A DNA stretch of 64,000 nt, taken from the NCBI RefSeq assembly GCF_900129395.1, contig NZ_FQVP01000014.1, forward strand, positions 1-64,000. The letters are read 5' to 3'. The stretch is from Pseudosulfitobacter pseudonitzschiae. GTDB lineage: Bacteria > Pseudomonadota > Alphaproteobacteria > Rhodobacterales > Rhodobacteraceae. The stretch's first letter is position 1, and each line of letters begins with the position of its first letter. Under the pieces are notes generated by a model. The model was not told where the DNA came from and made no database searches. It saw nothing but the letters and a program-made list of their open reading frames with translations. Both the position numbers and the translations under genes were made by a program. Positions 59,523 to 64,000 of this stretch are shown piece after piece.

Positions 59523-60143
59523 GTGCCGAGGCCAGCGAAAAACCTGAAGCTTGAAGAGCGCATCGAAGTCGCGCGGCGCTTCGCGGCGGGCGAGACCGCG
59601 AAGGACCTGGCGGCGGCGTTCGGCATCTCTCCGCGTCATGTGAACCGGCTCGCGAACGAGGAGGCGGGCGAGGGCATCGCGGTGCGCGATCCGAGCGAGA
59701 CAGTGGCCTTTCGGGCGAGCCAGTCCGAGCTTGCAGCGTTTGATGCGGAGTGGCGCGCGCGGGGCTTTGCCAATCGTTCGCAGGCGCTCAATGCGGTGCT
59801 GCGCGGACGCTGCGGTTTCCTCGATGTCCCGCGTGATCTGGTGGCGGAATTCTGCGCCGCATGGCGTCAGGCGAAAGACGTGAGTGACGCCGGATTGGTG
59901 CTCGCCAAGGCGGTGCATCGCGGTCGGCTGGAGGTCTCGGAGGCGGATCGTGCGGTGCTGATCGAACTCGTTGATCTGGCGCAGTCCATGAGCCGCGACA
60001 TGGGTCGGATGAAGGATGCGGCGCAGGCGCTGCGTCATCGAGAGTGGCCAGAAAAGGAAGAAGGGCAGGGGGCGGATGGCACGGTTCTGGAGGATGACCC
60101 GCCCGCGACCGGCGGCCGTCTGAGGCTGGTCAGGAATGCCTGA
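59523..60143 (+). CDS. Relaxosome accessory protein (MobC-like) with HTH
   Basis: The GTG at 59523 follows GAGGGG and gives 206 residues. The N-terminus is a resolvase-type HTH (KDLAAAFGISPRHVNRLAN, near 25-45); the middle has a MobC-like region (VAFRASQSELAAFDAEWRARGFANRSQALNAVLRG, helix-rich, near 60-95). Such proteins bind oriT and help the relaxase. The gene overlaps the relaxase start by eight bases, indicating coupled expression. Confidence 0.75.
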   Translation: MPRPAKNLKLEERIEVARRFAAGETAKDLAAAFGISPRHVNRLANEEAGEGIAVRDPSETVAFRASQSELAAFDAEWRARGFANRSQALNAVLRGRCGFLDVPRDLVAEFCAAWRQAKDVSDAGLVLAKAVHRGRLEVSEADRAVLIELVDLAQSMSRDMGRMKDAAQALRHREWPEKEEGQGADGTVLEDDPPATGGRLRLVRNA

Positions 60144-62064
60144 TCCGCTCGCCCTCTACGCCTCGGTCATGGGCCGGCTCTGGGAGGATGAGCGCATCCG
60201 GGGCCAGGCCGCGGCGCGGATCGACGCGCGGCTGGCGGGTCGTCGGCAGGGGCGGAGTTTCGCGCGCGTCGGATCCTTGTCGGCGCGCAACGCGCTGAAG
60301 GCGGCGTCGGGTCAGAGCCGGGCGGCGGTGTTCAAACGGATCCGGGCGGGGGGCTGCAAGACGCGCGCCTCGCTCGGGGCGCAGATATCCTACATCAACG
60401 ACAAGGCGGTCTATACCTACTCGACGATGACTAATGCGCTGACCGATGCGACGGTTCTTTCTGAGGAGCAGAAGGAAGACATCATCGAGGATTGGGCCGG
60501 GACCTGGCGCGGCTCGACCAAGCTCGGCTTCACCTCGCACATGCTGCTGTCCTTCCCGACCGACGTGACGGTCGATCAGGTGCGCGACATCGCGATGGAC
60601 TGGACGGAGCATTTCTTCGAGAGCGGCGAATACGGCGACCAATGGGACTACGTCCTCGCGGTCCATGACGACCGGGCGCACAAGCACGCGCACATCATCC
60701 TGAACAATCGCGGCGTCGAAAACGGCACCTGGTTCTCTTGCTGGGCCGAAGGCGTGATGTCGCCGCAGCTGATGCGGGAGAAGCAGGCCGAGATCGCGGA
60801 ACGCTACGGCGTGATGCTTGACGCCACCACCCGGCTCGAGCGCGGCATCTTCGAGAAACCCGCCGGTATCGAGGAGATCTACCGCGCCAAGGAAGAGGCG
60901 AGGCTGCCGCGCGAGATCATCATGACTGCCCAGGAATCCGCCATCGCGCAGGCTCAGGTGGTGGGCTTCGCCAAGGACTACAAGAACCTCGCCGACCTGC
61001 TGGACCGGATGGACCAGCGTCACATGGCGCGCGCCGTGCGCGGGATGGCGGACGGGCTTGGCTCGGGCACGCCGTGGAACTTCACCGAAGGAGAGATAGA
61101 CATGAAGGACATCAAGACCGTCGGTGACGCGATCGACTATTCCGAGCGCACGATCGAGGCGCTGCGGCTCAAAGCCGAGGAACTGGACCCGACCGAGCGC
61201 GCCGCCTTCGAGGCCAAGGCCGCGCCGATCATCGCGGACCTCTCGCAGATGGTGCCTGACCCGGAGCTGCGCGCGCGCTTCGGCAAGCAACTCGAAGAAC
61301 CCTATCCGCCGGGGGCGGGAAGCGAAGTGCTGATCGCCGCGCTGAAGTCCGGCAACGACGACGGGTTGCGCGACATGCTCGAGCGCGCCGAGGAGGTCGG
61401 AATGGACGGCGAGGAACTGGTAGCCCGGATCACTGCCGGCGGCACGCGGAACTACGGCATGGCACAGGACTGGGTCGAGCGGGACATGAACGCGGTACTG
61501 GCGAAGGACGGTCTCAGCGTGGAGACCGCGAGTGACGACCAACTCGATCGTGCGCTCGAAAAAGTCGATGGCGTGATGGACGCGCTGATGGAGCGCGCGA
61601 AAGAACTGGGCGTCGAGATTGGCCGGACCCTTGCCGATGAGGAAGAGGCGACACTGCCGCTCATCGACGACGATGACCGGACGCCCAATCCCTACCTTCA
61701 GGACCTCGCCGACATGTTGCGGGACGGCAAGCTCACCGAGGAGCAGGAAGAGACGGTCGAGCGGACCCTGCAATCCGAGCTCTTTAAGGAGTTGGGTGAG
61801 GAAGGTTTGGCCGAGCTACGCCGCGGCAACTACGAGGTGCTGGACGCGGCCCTGCCGAGCAAGCTCGACCAGATCACCGTCACGCAGGAGTTCCTTGAGA
61901 TGACCTTCGATGAGACCGGCGACCAGGTCTTCACCGACCGTGCCGCCGAATTGCAGCAGGACAAGGCGACCGAGGTTGCACGACTGCGCGGGCAGCAGGA
62001 GGCCCAGGAGCTGGGACGTGATCTCGGTCGGGACCGCGGTCTCGATGACGAGATGGAATTCTGA
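60136..62064 (+). CDS. Conjugative relaxase
   Basis: The 642-residue protein has an N-terminal relaxase domain: the probable active-site Tyr region AVYTYSTMTN (near 95), SHMLLSFPTDVTVDQV and the metal-binding HDDRAHKHAHIILNNRG (near 175-191; histidine triad). The rest is long, helical and acidic (EEAERTLADEEEATL-like region). It nicks oriT and pilots DNA through VirD4. Type resembles RlxS/VirD2-like enzymes of alphaproteobacterial plasmids. It is followed by virD4 within 15 bases. Confidence 0.87.
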   Translation: MPDPLALYASVMGRLWEDERIRGQAAARIDARLAGRRQGRSFARVGSLSARNALKAASGQSRAAVFKRIRAGGCKTRASLGAQISYINDKAVYTYSTMTNALTDATVLSEEQKEDIIEDWAGTWRGSTKLGFTSHMLLSFPTDVTVDQVRDIAMDWTEHFFESGEYGDQWDYVLAVHDDRAHKHAHIILNNRGVENGTWFSCWAEGVMSPQLMREKQAEIAERYGVMLDATTRLERGIFEKPAGIEEIYRAKEEARLPREIIMTAQESAIAQAQVVGFAKDYKNLADLLDRMDQRHMARAVRGMADGLGSGTPWNFTEGEIDMKDIKTVGDAIDYSERTIEALRLKAEELDPTERAAFEAKAAPIIADLSQMVPDPELRARFGKQLEEPYPPGAGSEVLIAALKSGNDDGLRDMLERAEEVGMDGEELVARITAGGTRNYGMAQDWVERDMNAVLAKDGLSVETASDDQLDRALEKVDGVMDALMERAKELGVEIGRTLADEEEATLPLIDDDDRTPNPYLQDLADMLRDGKLTEEQEETVERTLQSELFKELGEEGLAELRRGNYEVLDAALPSKLDQITVTQEFLEMTFDETGDQVFTDRAAELQQDKATEVARLRGQQEAQELGRDLGRDRGLDDEMEF

Positions 62065-62078
62065 GGGGGATGACCACC

Positions 62079-63992
62079 ATGACCAAGACACTTCCTCTCT
62101 GGGCCGCGCTCCTCTTCGGTGTGATCTGCGGCGCCGTCATCGGCACCATCGTCGCCGCCTTCTACCTGACCCTGGCCCTGAAAACCGGGTTTCAGAGCTT
62201 CGACATGTTGGCGCTCTGGAAGGCTAGCGCCGGCACCCGCGCGGCGCACCCCGAGGCCTTCAAGGTGGGCTTCGGTGCCGTCGGTTTTGGAGCCATCGGC
62301 CTCGGCGCGCTGGCGCTCGCCTGGACCTGGAAGAAGGAGCGCGACGATTACGGCTCGGCCCACTGGCAGACCAAGGCGGAGCTGAAAAAGAACGACATGC
62401 TGCAGGCGCCGGGCAAGGGCTTTATCTGTGGCAAGCTCGGCGCCCCGACCTCGAAGGCCGAATTCATCTCCTCGACCACGATCCCGCATGTGATGATGGT
62501 GGCCCCGACCCGAGCGGGTAAAGGGGTGGGTTTCGTGATCCCGAATCTTCTGAGCTTTGCGGGTTCGGTCGTGGTGCTCGACGTGAAGGGCGAGAACTTC
62601 GAGAAGACTGCGCGGCTTCGGGCACTGAACGGCGACGAGGTCTATCGCTTCAGCCCGTTTGATTGGGCCAATGCCACGCATCGCTACAACCCGCTCGCGC
62701 GGATCGCGAAGGCCCCGAGCTTCGCGCAGCGTTTCACCGAGGTCTCGATCCTGGCCGATCTCTTCCTCGACAAGGACAACAAGACCCTCGACACCTTCTC
62801 GGAGGCTGGCAAGTCGATCTTTGTCGCGGCTTGCCTGCTGGCGATCCAGCGCGGCACGCCGAACCTTGGCGAGGTGAACAAGATCGTCGCGGGTGGTGAA
62901 TACAAGAACGCCCAATACAAGACCTATGCGGACGAGGCCGAGGAGGACATCCTGCGCGAGCTCTGGACCAACGCGGCCTCAGCCTCATCGCGCCTGCTGA
63001 CCTCGAACATTCAAGCCTTGATGACAGCCGGTCTCAAGCAATGGGACAACCCGGCGGTGCGCTCGGCGACCGAGGCGAGTGACTTCGATTTCTCGACGTT
63101 CAGGAAGACCCCGCAGTCGCTCTACATCGCGGTCTCCGAGGATCACATCGCCACCCTCGCCCCGCTCCTGCGCCTGATGTTCGCCGACCTCATCGCCTCG
63201 ATCCGCTTGAACGAGCCGGGCCCGGATGAGCCTTGGCCGGTCATGATGATGATCGACGAATTTCAGCAGATGGGGGCCATGCCCTATCTCGAACGCGCGA
63301 TCCATTCGCTGGCGAGCTATGGTGGCCGCGTCGCGATGATTGCGCAGTCGCTCGCCTCGCTCGACCGGATCTACGGACCCGAGGGCCGTGAGAGCCTCGA
63401 GAACGGGGCAGGGCTCAAGCTCTACATCACGCCTCGCGACCAGCGCACCGTGAAGGAGGTCTCCGCCGCCGTCGGCAGCACGACCCGCGAGGCGGTCACC
63501 AGGATGTATGGGCGTAACAAAGGTTTCCTCGGCGCGACCTCGACCTCGGCACGGCTGGAAGAACGGCCTCTGCTTTCCGAGACGGAAGCGCGCCTCATGG
63601 ATCCCGACGAGGTGATCATCCTCGCCTCGCCCCAGCATCCGATCAAGGCGAGCCGGATCAAGTATTACGACGATCCCTTCTTCAAGGAGATGCAGGCCCG
63701 CCAGGAGGGCAAGCCGTTCCCCTATCCGCCGAGTGTGCAGGGCGTGGGGCCCTGGGGCGGTGACGGTGGTGACGAAGCCGGCGCGGATGAGCCGTTGAAG
63801 CCAGTCGAACGCGCGCCTGTCCGGGATCGCTCGCAGCGTCGCGAAGCGCGCGCTATGAGCGTGAGGACAATGGAGGCCGGGCGCGGGCAGCCTGAGCCCG
63901 AGACGCTCGAGCGGGAAGCGGCCGTGCCGAAGGAATGGGAGGCGGCGCTCGACCGGCAGGAGAGCTTTATCGAGGAGTTGTTGGGCGGGTGA
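62079..63992 (+). CDS. virD4: T4SS coupling protein VirD4/TraG
   Basis: The 637-residue protein has two N-terminal membrane helices (about 8-30 and 62-82), then the ATPase domain with Walker A VAPTRAGKGVGF (near 140), VVLDVKGENFEKTA, Walker B MMMIDEFQQMG (near 388) and the IAQSLASLDRIYG segment. A basic, Pro-rich tail follows. It links the relaxosome to the VirB channel. ATG 62079 has GAGGGGG at a good distance; ATG 62070 lies too close to that site. It completes the transfer set with the VirB genes at 1-8 kb. Confidence 0.93.
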   Translation: MTKTLPLWAALLFGVICGAVIGTIVAAFYLTLALKTGFQSFDMLALWKASAGTRAAHPEAFKVGFGAVGFGAIGLGALALAWTWKKERDDYGSAHWQTKAELKKNDMLQAPGKGFICGKLGAPTSKAEFISSTTIPHVMMVAPTRAGKGVGFVIPNLLSFAGSVVVLDVKGENFEKTARLRALNGDEVYRFSPFDWANATHRYNPLARIAKAPSFAQRFTEVSILADLFLDKDNKTLDTFSEAGKSIFVAACLLAIQRGTPNLGEVNKIVAGGEYKNAQYKTYADEAEEDILRELWTNAASASSRLLTSNIQALMTAGLKQWDNPAVRSATEASDFDFSTFRKTPQSLYIAVSEDHIATLAPLLRLMFADLIASIRLNEPGPDEPWPVMMMIDEFQQMGAMPYLERAIHSLASYGGRVAMIAQSLASLDRIYGPEGRESLENGAGLKLYITPRDQRTVKEVSAAVGSTTREAVTRMYGRNKGFLGATSTSARLEERPLLSETEARLMDPDEVIILASPQHPIKASRIKYYDDPFFKEMQARQEGKPFPYPPSVQGVGPWGGDGGDEAGADEPLKPVERAPVRDRSQRREARAMSVRTMEAGRGQPEPETLEREAAVPKEWEAALDRQESFIEELLGG

Positions 63993-64000
63993 GCGTGGTC

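Noticed and set aside
60130-61773. A 547-codon minus-strand open frame across the relaxase gene
   Set aside because: The plus strand encodes a relaxase with intact HxH motif; the reverse frame has a low-complexity make-up.

Overview
The window reads as part of a large, self-transmissible, high-GC plasmid from an alphaproteobacterium, most likely a Rhodobacteraceae (Roseobacter-group) host. The evidence is a repABC replication/partition operon with parS-like palindromes and a counter-transcribed RNA locus, a VirB/VirD4 type IV secretion system, a relaxase with an accessory protein, and a set of alphaproteobacterial plasmid genes of unknown function (DUF736 twice, DUF2493, DUF3768, DUF1403, a ParB-like protein and a strawberry-notch helicase). 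No tRNA, rRNA or CRISPR array was seen.

Layout. (1) 1-8.3 kb, minus strand: T4SS operon in the order 104-aa protein, virB1, virB2, virB3, virB4, lipoprotein, VirB5-like/transglycosylase fusion, virB5, small secreted protein, virB6, virB8, virB9 (cut by the window edge). A secreted TrbM-like protein and an XRE regulator with its own operator follow. (2) 9.8-28.1 kb: a catabolic island. Together its genes can take cyclohexanol to cyclohexanone (SDR), caprolactone (Baeyer-Villiger monooxygenase), 6-hydroxyhexanoate (esterase), 6-oxohexanoate (Fe-ADH), adipate (ALDH), adipyl-CoA (class III CoA-transferase), and through beta-oxidation (acyl-CoA dehydrogenase with ETF, FadB-type enzyme, 3-oxoadipyl-CoA thiolase) to succinyl-CoA and acetyl-CoA. 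IclR and AraC regulators and a thioesterase are included. Two decayed insertion sequences (IS110 and IS5 type) sit inside the island and have replaced the end of the fadB-like gene. The substrate assignment is inferred from the combination of families.

(3) 28.2-40.2 kb, plus strand: plasmid backbone genes (ParB-like, DUF3768, small hypotheticals, a 1465-aa methyltransferase/strawberry-notch helicase, a Toprim primase-like protein and DUF2493), several preceded by conspicuous hairpins. (4) 40.3-43.6 kb: a divergent esterase/AraC pair and a DUF4143 ATPase. (5) 43.9-48.4 kb: first DUF736 copy, then repA-repB-repC. (6) 48.4-51.2 kb: a tyrosine recombinase with a dif-like site at its start, then DUF1403 and ScpB genes. 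(7) 51.2-57.1 kb, minus strand: a defence-like operon with an AbiEi-like/Fic fusion, a tiny interrupted ORF, a PD-(D/E)xK-type nuclease and a 1.1-kilo-residue SF2 helicase (Hachiman-like). (8) 57.7-64 kb, plus strand: second DUF736 copy in a 598-bp direct repeat, a 58-aa protein, a probable oriT region, the relaxosome accessory protein, the relaxase and VirD4.

The most distinctive items are the complete ring-cleavage-to-central-metabolism pathway on a conjugative backbone, the AbiEi/Fic fusion linked to the HamAB-like pair and preceded by direct repeats, the VirB5-like protein with a transglycosylase domain inside it, and a hairpin family with co-varying arms upstream of three backbone genes.
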